The notes below the pieces were generated by a model. The model worked only from the letters and a program-made list of their open reading frames with translations. It was not told where the DNA came from and made no database searches. Positions 32,859 to 40,805 of a stretch of DNA of 64,000 nucleotides are shown here, piece by piece. Each line of letters opens with the position of its first letter. Position 1 is the first letter of the stretch. Made by a program: the position numbers and the translations under genes. Origin of the DNA: Clavibacter sp. VKM Ac-2873 (GTDB taxonomy: Bacteria > Actinomycetota > Actinomycetes > Actinomycetales > Microbacteriaceae); the NCBI RefSeq assembly GCF_015351075.1, contig NZ_JADKRS010000006.1, positions 62,001 to 126,000 on the forward strand. The letters are read 5' to 3'.

Positions 32859-34244
32859 ATGACCCACCCCTTCGCCGCGCTCCGTCGCCTGGACCGCCAG
32901 CACTACCTCTACATCGCCGTCATCGTCGCGGTGGTCCTCGGCGTCACGGTCGGGCTCGTCGCCCCCGAGACGGGTGTGGCCCTCAAGCCCATCGGCGACG
33001 CGTTCGTGGCCCTGATCAAGATGATGATCGCCCCCATCATCTTCTGCACCATCGTGCTCGGCGTCGGCTCGGTGGCGAAGGCGGCCACGGTGGGCCGCGT
33101 CGGCGGCCTCGCGCTCCTCTACTTCATCGTCATGTCGACGTTCGCGCTCGCGATCGGCCTCGTCGTCGGCAACGTCATCCACCCGGGCGACGGCCTCGAC
33201 CTGAGCGGCCTGCGCGCCCCGGCCGGCTCGACGGAGGCGACCGGCGAGACGGACTTCCTCCTCTCGATCATCCCCACGTCGCTGCTCTCGTCGCTCACCT
33301 CGGGCAGCATCCTGCAGACCCTCTTCGTGGCGCTCCTCGTCGGCTTCGCGCTGCAGCAGCTCGGGAAGCGCGGCGAGCCTGTGCTCGAGGGGATCCGCGA
33401 CATCCAGGTCCTGGTGTTCCGCATCCTCAGCATGGTGATGTGGGTGGCCCCGGTCGGCGCGTTCGGCGCCATCGCGGCGGTCGTCGGCGCCACCGGGTTC
33501 CAGGCCGTCATCAGCCTCGCGACCCTCATGATCGGCTTCTACATCACGTGCGCGCTGTTCATCGTGGTGATCCTCGGCACGCTCCTCTGGCTCGTCGCCC
33601 GCGTCAGCATCTTCAAGCTGATGCGGTACCTCGGCCGCGAGTACCTCCTCATCGTCTCGACGTCGTCGTCGGAGGTCGCGCTGCCCCGCCTCATCGCGAA
33701 GATGGAGCACGTGGGCGTCTCCAAGCCCGTCGTCGGCATCACCGTCCCCACGGGCTACTCGTTCAACCTCGACGGCACGGCCATCTACCTCACGATGGCG
33801 TCGCTCTTCATCGCGCGCGCGCTCGGCAGCCCGCTGGCCCTCGGCGAGCAGGTGTCGCTCCTCGTCTTCATGATCATCGCCTCCAAGGGCGCGGCGGGCG
33901 TCACGGGCGCCGGCCTCGCGACCCTCGCGGGCGGCCTGCAGTCGCACCGGCCCGACCTGGTGGACGGCGTCGGGCTCATCGTCGGCATCGACCGCTTCAT
34001 GTCCGAGGCGCGCGCCCTCACGAACTTCACCGGCAACGCCGTCGCGACGGTCCTCATCGGCACCTGGACCCGCGGCATCGACGCCGACCGGGTCGCGCTC
34101 GTCCTCGCCGGCGGCGACCCCTTCGACGAGAAGAGCATGGGCACCGAGCACGGGGCCGGGCTGAAGGCCCCGGCCCAGGCCCTCGAGGCGGATGTCACGC
34201 GGTCGGGCGAGCTCGGCGACGAGCCCCGCGCCTCCTCGCGCTGA
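32859..34244 (+). CDS. dctA: C4-dicarboxylate:cation symporter (DAACS family)
   Basis: 461 residues, ATG with AAGGA upstream. It is a typical glutamate/dicarboxylate symporter: LKPIGDAFVALIKMMIAPII, the serine-rich hairpin IVSTSSSEVALPRL, TVPTGYSFNLDGTAIYLTMA (the NMDGT-type motif) and GIDRFMSEARALTNFTGNAV near the end. The aspartate and asparagine pattern in the last segment (D-x-x-x-x-E-x-R-x-x-x-N) is that of DctA rather than glutamate carriers. It imports succinate, fumarate or malate with H+ or Na+. Expression is probably induced by the divergent two-component pair. Confidence 0.9.
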   Translation: MTHPFAALRRLDRQHYLYIAVIVAVVLGVTVGLVAPETGVALKPIGDAFVALIKMMIAPIIFCTIVLGVGSVAKAATVGRVGGLALLYFIVMSTFALAIGLVVGNVIHPGDGLDLSGLRAPAGSTEATGETDFLLSIIPTSLLSSLTSGSILQTLFVALLVGFALQQLGKRGEPVLEGIRDIQVLVFRILSMVMWVAPVGAFGAIAAVVGATGFQAVISLATLMIGFYITCALFIVVILGTLLWLVARVSIFKLMRYLGREYLLIVSTSSSEVALPRLIAKMEHVGVSKPVVGITVPTGYSFNLDGTAIYLTMASLFIARALGSPLALGEQVSLLVFMIIASKGAAGVTGAGLATLAGGLQSHRPDLVDGVGLIVGIDRFMSEARALTNFTGNAVATVLIGTWTRGIDADRVALVLAGGDPFDEKSMGTEHGAGLKAPAQALEADVTRSGELGDEPRASSR

Positions 34245-34303
34245 CGCGGACGGGGGCCACGCCCGGGTGCCGCCCACCGTGGTCCCGGCCGTGTCCGATC
34301 CGT

Positions 34304-34309
34304 TACGCT
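34304..34309 (+). promoter_or_regulatory. -10 box TACGCT of the garA-ftsR operon
   Basis: TACGCT is placed 23 bases before the garA ATG and is followed by CAGGAGGTACCACC, a near-perfect ribosome site. Confidence 0.55.
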
Positions 34310-34332
34310 GTCAGGTCACAGGAGGTACCACC

Positions 34333-34815
34333 ATGGATGGACGCGAAGAGGGTCACGGCGCCACGCGCGTGCCCGAGCAGTACACGAGCACGGACACCAC
34401 GGCCACCTTCCGCGATGAGCTCGGGGCGGCGCTCGCGGGCCTCGACGGCGCCATCTCCGCCGAGGAGAAGGACGCCGTCACGGCGCTCCCCTCGGGATCC
34501 GCCCTCCTCGTCGTCCGCCGAGGTCCGAACCAGGGTGCGCGCTTCCTCCTCGACGCCGACGTCACGGTCGCCGGCCGCCACCCCGACGCCGACATCTTCC
34601 TGGACGACGTCACGGTCTCCCGCCGTCATGCGGAGTTCGTCCGCCAGGGCACGTCGTTCCAGGTCAAGGACCTCGGATCGCTCAACGGCACCTACTTCGA
34701 CGGCGTGCGGATCGACACCGCGCTCCTCCAGGACGGCGCGGAGGTGCAGGTGGGCAAGTTCCGCCTCACGTTCTACGCATCCCGGACCGACCTCGTCGGC
34801 CGGACGACCGAGTAG
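34333..34815 (+). CDS. garA: GarA/OdhI FHA-domain regulator of 2-oxoglutarate metabolism
   Basis: 160 residues from the ATG at 34333, with AGGAGG eight bases upstream. The N-terminal tail contains SRTDTTATF-like context: the Thr22-Thr23 pair in STDTTATFRDEL corresponds to the threonines phosphorylated by PknB/PknG in mycobacterial GarA and corynebacterial OdhI. The FHA domain covers about 70-148 with FLLDADVTVAGRHPDADIFL, VSRRHAEF and LGSLNGTYFDG. Unphosphorylated GarA binds and inhibits 2-oxoglutarate dehydrogenase and modulates glutamate enzymes. It is followed by ftsR with a one-base stop/start overlap, the order known from M. tuberculosis and C. glutamicum. Confidence 0.93.
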   Translation: MDGREEGHGATRVPEQYTSTDTTATFRDELGAALAGLDGAISAEEKDAVTALPSGSALLVVRRGPNQGARFLLDADVTVAGRHPDADIFLDDVTVSRRHAEFVRQGTSFQVKDLGSLNGTYFDGVRIDTALLQDGAEVQVGKFRLTFYASRTDLVGRTTE

Positions 34816-35516
34816 TGCCGGCGTCCGCCGCCCGGTCGACGCCAGCCCGCACCCCCGGTCTCCTCAGCATCGGGCAGGTGCTGGCGCGCCTCACGCCGGA
34901 GTTCCCCGACCTCACCAACAGCAAGCTCCGCTTCCTCGAGGAGCAGGGGCTCGTGCAGCCGTCCCGCACCGAGTCCGGCTACCGCAAGTTCAGCCCCGCC
35001 GACGTCGAGCGCCTCCGCACCGTCCTCGGGATGCAGCGCGACCACTACCTCCCGCTCAAGGTCATCCGCTCCTACCTGCACGACCTCGACGCCGGGCTCT
35101 CGCCTGCGCTCCCCGGCGGCACGCCCGTCCCGACGGTCTCGATGCTCGACCAGGAGCGTCGCTACAGCCGCGCGGAGCTCGTGCGTGAGTCCGGCGCCAC
35201 CGCGCCGCTCCTCGGCGACGCCATCACGGCCGGCGTGCTCATGCCGGCGGAGGTCTACGGGGAGGAGGCCGTGCAGGTCATGCGCGCGCTCGTCGAGCTG
35301 CAGCGCACCGGCATCGAGCCCCGCCACCTCCGCGGATTCCGCCAGGCGGCGGAGCGGGAGCTGAGCCTCATCGAGTCGGCCCTGGTGCCCGTGTCGCGCC
35401 GCCGCGACGCGTCGAGCCGTGCGCACGCCGCGGAGCTCGCCCGTGAGATCGCCACGCAGCTCGAGGTCGTGCGGGGGAGCCTCATCCGCTCCGCGCTCGG
35501 TCGCCTCTCGTCCTGA
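34815..35516 (+). CDS. ftsR: FtsR-type MerR-family regulator
   Basis: 233 residues from GTG overlapping the garA stop (TAGTG). The N-terminal MerR helix-turn-helix is LLSIGQVLARLTPEFPDLTN, then KLRFLEEQGLVQPSRTESGY and RKFSPADVERL. The remainder is helical and lacks the cysteine metal-binding loop of classical MerR proteins. The orthologue in C. glutamicum (FtsR) activates ftsZ, and the M. tuberculosis counterpart is Rv1828; the gene order supports that assignment. Confidence 0.88.
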   Translation: MPASAARSTPARTPGLLSIGQVLARLTPEFPDLTNSKLRFLEEQGLVQPSRTESGYRKFSPADVERLRTVLGMQRDHYLPLKVIRSYLHDLDAGLSPALPGGTPVPTVSMLDQERRYSRAELVRESGATAPLLGDAITAGVLMPAEVYGEEAVQVMRALVELQRTGIEPRHLRGFRQAAERELSLIESALVPVSRRRDASSRAHAAELAREIATQLEVVRGSLIRSALGRLSS

Positions 35517-35672
35517 CCTCGCTCGCGCCGATGGGCGGGGCCGGTAGGCTGACGTGTCCGCACGGGGCCGTCCGCACGCAGGAGGGGCCCGTCGGGACCG
35601 GTCGATGCGCACCCCCGACGGGGGCGCCGTGGAGGGCCGGGACGACACGCCGGGCGCTTCCGCCGGATGTCG

Positions 35673-35701
35673 TTGATCGGGCCCGCGGGCCCCGCTACCG
35701 T
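35673..35701 (+). promoter_or_regulatory. Promoter of the second MerR gene
   Basis: TTGATC (35673-35678), a 17-base spacer and TACCGT (35696-35701). This is one of the few places in the window with a recognisable -35 box. A TAGGCT at 35545-35550 could be an additional -10 box. The leader would be about 75 bases long. Confidence 0.5.
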
Positions 35702-35781
35702 GAGAACACGATCCCGACGAACCGACCCGAGCAGCGCGCGAACCCCACCGGGGCGAACGCTGAGGGGTGGAAGGCAGAACG

Positions 35782-36324
35782 ATGAGCGACTCCACCCCGG
35801 ACTCCGGGCGCTACGACCTCGGTCTGCTCTTCACCGACGGCCTCCCCGAGATGGATGCGAGCGCCGGATACCGCGGCGCCGTCGCCGCCCGCGCCGCGGG
35901 GATCACCTACCGTCAGCTCGACTACTGGGCCCGCACCGGCCTCGTCGAGCCCACCGTCCGCGGGGCGTCCGGCTCCGGCACCCAGCGCCTCTACGGCTTC
36001 CGCGACATCCTCGTCCTCAAGCTCGTCAAGCGCCTCCTCGACACCGGCATCTCCCTGCAGCAGATCCGCACCGCGGTCAACCAGCTCCGCGAGTCCGGCG
36101 TGGTCGACCTCGCGCAGACCACGCTGATGAGCGACGGCGCCAGCGTCTACCTCTGCACCAGCAACGACGAGGTCATCGACCTCGTGAGCCGCGGCCAGGG
36201 CGTCTTCGGGATCGCCGTCGGCAAGGTCCTCCGCGAGGTCGAGCACTCCCTCGTCGAGATCGACACGCAGACCGTGGATCCCACCGACGAGCTCGCCGCC
36301 CGCCGCGCCGTCAAGGCGTCCTAG
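35782..36324 (+). CDS. MerR-family regulator (Rv1830-like)
   Basis: 180 residues from the ATG at 35782, preceded by GGAAGG; a GTG five codons upstream is in frame but has no ribosome site. The DNA-binding part is YRGAVAARAAGITYRQLDYW then ARTGLVEPTVRGASGSGTQR and LYGFRDILVLKLVKRLLDTG, i.e. an unusual MerR head in which 'TYRQLDYWARTGLV' is the recognition region. The C-terminal half (LMSDGASVYLCTSNDEVIDL, then VSRGQGVFGIAVGKVLREVE) is a small ligand-binding or dimerisation domain. In mycobacteria and corynebacteria a DUF151 bifunctional nuclease gene lies between the two MerR genes; here it is missing. Confidence 0.85.
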   Translation: MSDSTPDSGRYDLGLLFTDGLPEMDASAGYRGAVAARAAGITYRQLDYWARTGLVEPTVRGASGSGTQRLYGFRDILVLKLVKRLLDTGISLQQIRTAVNQLRESGVVDLAQTTLMSDGASVYLCTSNDEVIDLVSRGQGVFGIAVGKVLREVEHSLVEIDTQTVDPTDELAARRAVKAS

Positions 36325-36452
36325 GTCCCAGCGCCCGCTCGATCCCCCCGGCTGGCCCGCGCGGTCGTCGTCGTCGTGCTCACGCATCGCGCCCGGCATC
36401 GCCGATCGCCGACACCTGCGTGGTGGCATCTCGTCCCGCGTCCCGCAGACGA

Positions 36453-36485
36453 CGATCGCCCCCCCTCGAGGAGGAGCGGCGATCG
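36453..36485. terminator. Hairpin between convergent merR and parA-like genes
   Basis: Arms CGATCGCC (36453-36460) and GGCGATCG (36478-36485) around a C-rich then purine-rich loop that can itself pair through CCTCGAGG. Confidence 0.5.
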
Positions 36486-36497
36486 GGGAGCCGGCGG

Positions 36498-37310
36498 TCA
36501 GCGCGCGGCGTTCTCCGCGTAGTCGCCGATCTTCGCCGTGCGCATGATGCGCTCGAGCAGCTGGTCGAAGTTGCGGGCCATCTCCTGCGCGCTCTCGCCC
36601 GGCCACACGTGCAGCGGCTTCGCGGCGCCCTGCGCCTGCTGGAGCGACGTGCGCTCGGGCAGCTGCGGGCTGAGCACGAGCGGACCGAACATGTCGCGGA
36701 GCTCCTTGATGCGGAACTGGTGCTCGAGCGACTGGACGCGCGCGCGGTTGACGATGATGCCGAGGGGCTGCAGGCGCGGCGACAGGCCGCGGCGGATCTC
36801 CTCGATGGCGCGGAGCGCGCGGTCGGCGGCGGCGACGGAGAAGAGGCCGGGCTCGGTGACGACCGTGACGCGGTCGCTGGCCGCCCACGCGGTGCGCGTG
36901 AGGGCGTTGAGGGAGGGCGCGCAGTCGATGAGCACGAGGTCGTAGTCGGCCTCGACGTTGGCCAGGGCCTCCTCGAGCTTCCAGATGTCGCGGATGCTGG
37001 GGTGCGGGCCGTCGAAGTTGATGGCGGACGGGCTGCCGATCATGACGTCGATGGTGCCGGTGCGGCCCTTGGTCCAGCCGCTCGGCGCGATGGCCGCGCG
37101 GACGATCTTCTCCTTGGGGGAGGCCAGCACGTCGGCGACGTTGAGGTGGCCGGCGACCTGGATGTCCATGCCCGTGGACACGTCGGCCTGCGGGTCGAGG
37201 TCGACCACGAGGGTCCTCAAGCCGCGGGAGAAGGCGGCGGACGCCAGTCCCAGGGTCACTGTGGTCTTTCCCACGCCCCCCTTGAGGGAGCTGACGCTCA
37301 GTACATGCAC
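36498..37310 (-). CDS. ParA/MinD-family ATPase, orphan
   Basis: 270 residues from the GTG at 37308-37310. The deviant Walker A is SSLKGGVGKTTVTLGL and the switch regions are VVDLDPQADVSTGMD and YDLVLIDCAPSLNALTR; all the residues needed for ATP-dependent dimerisation are present. A C-terminal helix carries basic residues. There is no parB or parS nearby, so it is not the chromosomal partition ParA; similar orphan copies in actinobacteria lie beside pyc or merR genes. The mRNA is probably leaderless (TAGCCT seven bases upstream). It is divergent from pyc, 79 bases apart. Confidence 0.85.
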   Translation of the reverse strand: MHVLSVSSLKGGVGKTTVTLGLASAAFSRGLRTLVVDLDPQADVSTGMDIQVAGHLNVADVLASPKEKIVRAAIAPSGWTKGRTGTIDVMIGSPSAINFDGPHPSIRDIWKLEEALANVEADYDLVLIDCAPSLNALTRTAWAASDRVTVVTEPGLFSVAAADRALRAIEEIRRGLSPRLQPLGIIVNRARVQSLEHQFRIKELRDMFGPLVLSPQLPERTSLQQAQGAAKPLHVWPGESAQEMARNFDQLLERIMRTAKIGDYAENAAR

Positions 37311-37317
37311 GTGGGAG

Positions 37318-37323
37318 AGGCTA
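37318..37323 (-). promoter_or_regulatory. -10 box TAGCCT, leaderless promoter of the ParA-like gene
   Basis: On the minus strand TAGCCT is followed by CTCCCAC and GTG. It lies back to back with TACTCT (37331-37336), the likely -10 box of pyc on the plus strand, so the two promoters nearly overlap. Confidence 0.55.
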
Positions 37324-37389
37324 CCGTCGATACTCTGGGAAGACCTAAACGCGGGGGTCCCGAAGCCCCTCTCGACGGAAGGCCCCGCC

Positions 37390-40300
37390 ATGTTCGAGAA
37401 GATCCTCGTCGCCAACCGTGGGGAGATCGCGATCCGCGCGTTCCGTGCCGCGGTCGAGCTGGGCGCCCGCACGGTCGCCGTCTACCCGCACGAGGACCGG
37501 CATTCGCTGCATCGCCTCAAGGCGGACGAGGCGTACCTGATCGGCGAGGAGGGCCACCCCGTCCGCGCGTACCTCGACGTCGACGAGATCATCCGCGTGG
37601 CGCTCGAGTGCGGCGCGGACGCCATCTACCCGGGCTACGGGTTCCTCTCGGAGAACCCGGGCCTGGCGCGCGCGGCCGCGGCCAACGGCATCGTCTTCAT
37701 CGGCCCCGACGCCGGCGTGCTCGAGATGGCCGGCAACAAGGTCACGGCCAAGGAGCACGCGACCGCGGCGGGCGTGCCCGTCCTCGCCTCGACGCCGCCG
37801 TCGACCGACGTGGATCTCCTGCTCGAGCGGGCCCAGGGGATCGGGTTCCCGATCTTCGCCAAGGCCGTCGCGGGCGGCGGCGGCCGGGGCATGCGCCGCG
37901 TCGAGCGCGCGGAGGACCTGGAGGACGCGCTCCGGGCCGCGATGCGCGAGGCGGACAGCGCCTTCGGCGACCCGACCATGTTCCTCGAGCAGGCCGTGCT
38001 CCGGCCCCGGCACATCGAGGTGCAGATCCTCGCCGACGCCACCGGGGAGACCGTGCACCTCTTCGAGCGCGACTGCTCGGTGCAGCGCCGGCACCAGAAG
38101 GTCGTCGAGATCGCGCCCGCGCCGAACCTGGATCCCGCGATCCGCGACGCCATGCACGCGCACGCCGTCGCGTTCGCGCGCAGCATCGGCTACGTCAACG
38201 CCGGCACGGTCGAGTTCCTGCTCGACACGGACGGGCCGCGGGCGGGCCAGCACGTCTTCATCGAGATGAACCCGCGCATCCAGGTGGAGCACACGGTCAC
38301 CGAGGAGGTCACCGACGTCGACCTCGTGCAGTCGCAGATGCGCATCGCGGCGGGGGAGACCCTCGCGGGGCTCGGCCTCCGCCAGGACGCGATCGTGCTG
38401 CGCGGCGCGGCGCTCCAGTGCCGCATCACGACGGAGGACCCCGCCCAGGGGTTCCGCCCGGACACGGGCAAGATCACGACGTACCGGTCGCCGGGCGGCG
38501 GCGGGATCCGCATCGACGGCGGCACGGTCGCGACCGGCGCGCAGATCAGCCCCCACTTCGACTCGATGCTCGCGAAGCTCACCTGCCGCGGGCGCGACTT
38601 CCCGGCCGCCGTCACGCGGGCCAAGCGCGCCCTCGCCGAGTTCCGGATCCGCGGCGTCTCCACGAACATCCCGTTCCTGCAGGGCGTGCTCGACGACCCC
38701 GACTTCCAGGCGGGCGACATCAGCACGTCCTTCATCGACGAGCGTCCCGGCCTCGTCCGCAGCAACGTGTCCAAGGACCGCGGCACGAAGATCCTCAACT
38801 GGCTCGCCGACGTCACCGTCAACCAGCCGAACGGGCCGCGCACCGCGGTCGTCCGGCCCGCCGACAAGCTGCCCGACGTCGACCTCCGGCAGCCGGCGCC
38901 CGCGGGATCCCGCCAGCGGCTCCTCGAGCTCGGACCGCGCGGCTTCGCCGAGGCCCTCCGCGCGCAGACCGCCCTCGCGGTCACGGAGACGACGTTCCGC
39001 GACGCGCACCAGTCGCTGCTCGCCACGCGCGTCCGCACGCGCGACCTCGTGGCGGTCGCGCCGTACGTCGCGCGCACGACGCCCGAGCTGCTCTCCGTCG
39101 AGGCCTGGGGCGGAGCCACCTACGACGTTGCGCTGCGCTTCCTCGGCGAGGACCCGTGGGAACGGCTCGCGTCGCTGCGCGAGGCGCTCCCGAACGTCGC
39201 GATCCAGATGCTGCTGCGCGGCGCCAACACCGTCGGCTACACGCCGTACCCCACCGAGGTCACCGACGCCTTCGTGCAGGAGGCGGCGGCCACCGGCGTC
39301 GACGTCTTCCGCATCTTCGACGCGCTCAACGACGTCGAGCGGATGCGGCCCGCCATCGACTCCGTGCTCGCGACCGGCACCACCGTCGCCGAGGTCGCCC
39401 TCTGCTACACGGGCAACCTGCTGGATCCGGCCGAGGACCTCTACACGCTCGACTACTACCTGCGGCTGGCCGAGCGCAGCGTGGCGGCGGGCGCGCACAT
39501 CCTCGCGATCAAGGACATGGCCGGGCTCCTGCGTCCGGCCGCGGCCGAGCGCCTCGTCACCGCGCTCCGCCGCGAGTTCGACCTCCCCGTGCACGTGCAC
39601 ACGCACGACACCGCGGGCGGCCAGCTCGCGACCCTGCTCGCGGCCAGCCGCGCCGGCGCCGACGCGGTGGACGTCGCGAGCGCGCCCATGTCGGGCACCA
39701 CGAGCCAGCCGTCGGCGTCCGCGCTCGTCGCCGCCCTCGCGGACACCGAGCGCGACACGGGCCTCTCGCTCGACGCGGTGAGCGACCTCGAGCCCTACTG
39801 GGAGGCCGTGCGCCGCCTGTACCGGCCGTTCGAGTCCGGGCTCGCCGGGCCGACCGGGCGCGTGTACCGGCACGAGATCCCGGGCGGCCAGCTCTCGAAC
39901 CTCCGGCAGCAGGCCATCGCGCTCGGCCTCGCCGACGACTTCGAGCTCATCGAGGACATGTACGCCGCCGCCGACCGGATCCTCGGTCGCATCCCCAAGG
40001 TCACGCCGTCGTCGAAGGTGGTCGGCGACCTCGCCCTCCAGCTCGCGGCGGCGAAGGCCGACCCGGCCGACTTCGAGCGGAACCCCCAGGACTACGACAT
40101 CCCCGACTCGGTGGTCGGGTTCATGGCGGGGGAGCTGGGCGACCTGCCCGGCGGCTGGCCGGAGCCCTTCCGCACCCGCGTGCTCCAGGGCCGCGACGTG
40201 CGCATCGGCGTCACGCCGCTGTCCGCCGAGGACCGCGAGGCGCTCCAGGTGCCGGGCGCGGCGCGACGCCGCACGCTGAACCACCTCCTCTTCCCGCAGC

Positions 40301-40791
40301 CGACCGAGCAGTTCGAGACCATCCGCGAGCTGTTCGGCGACCTCTCCGTGCTCGACACCGACGACTACCTGCACGGCCTCCGCCCGGGTCAGGAGCACGC
40401 GGTGCGGATCAGCAGGGGCGTCGAGGTCCTCATCGGCCTGGAGGCCGTGGGCGACGCCGACGAGTCCGGCATGCGCACCGTCATGGTCGTCATGAACGGG
40501 CAGCTCCGCCCGGTGTTCGTGCGCGACCGCGGCATCGCCGTCACGACGACAGCAGCCGAGCGCGGCGACCCCGCGAAGCCCGGCCACGTGTCGGCGCCGT
40601 TCTCCGGCGTCGTCACGCTGAAGGTCGAGGAGGGCCAGGTGGTCGCCGCCGGCCAGCCGGTCGCGTCCATCGAGGCGATGAAGATGGAGGCGGCCATCAC
40701 GTCGCCCGTCGCGGGACGCGTCACGCGCCTCGCGGTCCCGACCACCCAGCAGGTCGACGCGGGCGACCTGCTCGTGGTCGTCGAGCAGTAG
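37390..40791 (+). CDS. pyc: Pyruvate carboxylase
   Basis: 1133 residues, the full length expected. The biotin carboxylase part is MFEKILVANRGEIAIRAFRA to about 460, with AVAGGGGRGMRRV (ATP loop), HRHIEVQ-type RPRHIEVQILAD and EMNPRIQVEHTVTE. The carboxyltransferase TIM barrel is about 530-800 with TTFRDAHQSLLATRVRTRDL, the metal-binding HVHTHDTAGG and AIKDMAGLL carrying the carbamylated Lys. The C-terminal biotinyl domain has EAMKMEA with K1098. It converts pyruvate and bicarbonate to oxaloacetate, feeding the TCA cycle controlled by GarA. GGAAGG precedes the ATG, and a -10 TACTCT lies at 37331. Confidence 0.95.
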   Translation: MFEKILVANRGEIAIRAFRAAVELGARTVAVYPHEDRHSLHRLKADEAYLIGEEGHPVRAYLDVDEIIRVALECGADAIYPGYGFLSENPGLARAAAANGIVFIGPDAGVLEMAGNKVTAKEHATAAGVPVLASTPPSTDVDLLLERAQGIGFPIFAKAVAGGGGRGMRRVERAEDLEDALRAAMREADSAFGDPTMFLEQAVLRPRHIEVQILADATGETVHLFERDCSVQRRHQKVVEIAPAPNLDPAIRDAMHAHAVAFARSIGYVNAGTVEFLLDTDGPRAGQHVFIEMNPRIQVEHTVTEEVTDVDLVQSQMRIAAGETLAGLGLRQDAIVLRGAALQCRITTEDPAQGFRPDTGKITTYRSPGGGGIRIDGGTVATGAQISPHFDSMLAKLTCRGRDFPAAVTRAKRALAEFRIRGVSTNIPFLQGVLDDPDFQAGDISTSFIDERPGLVRSNVSKDRGTKILNWLADVTVNQPNGPRTAVVRPADKLPDVDLRQPAPAGSRQRLLELGPRGFAEALRAQTALAVTETTFRDAHQSLLATRVRTRDLVAVAPYVARTTPELLSVEAWGGATYDVALRFLGEDPWERLASLREALPNVAIQMLLRGANTVGYTPYPTEVTDAFVQEAAATGVDVFRIFDALNDVERMRPAIDSVLATGTTVAEVALCYTGNLLDPAEDLYTLDYYLRLAERSVAAGAHILAIKDMAGLLRPAAAERLVTALRREFDLPVHVHTHDTAGGQLATLLAASRAGADAVDVASAPMSGTTSQPSASALVAALADTERDTGLSLDAVSDLEPYWEAVRRLYRPFESGLAGPTGRVYRHEIPGGQLSNLRQQAIALGLADDFELIEDMYAAADRILGRIPKVTPSSKVVGDLALQLAAAKADPADFERNPQDYDIPDSVVGFMAGELGDLPGGWPEPFRTRVLQGRDVRIGVTPLSAEDREALQVPGAARRRTLNHLLFPQPTEQFETIRELFGDLSVLDTDDYLHGLRPGQEHAVRISRGVEVLIGLEAVGDADESGMRTVMVVMNGQLRPVFVRDRGIAVTTTAAERGDPAKPGHVSAPFSGVVTLKVEEGQVVAAGQPVASIEAMKMEAAITSPVAGRVTRLAVPTTQQVDAGDLLVVVEQ

Positions 40792-40805
40792 GAGATGAGC
40801 CACGC

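Noticed and set aside
35767-35781. GTG start for the second MerR gene
   Set aside because: No ribosome site; the ATG at 35782 has GGAAGG at proper distance.
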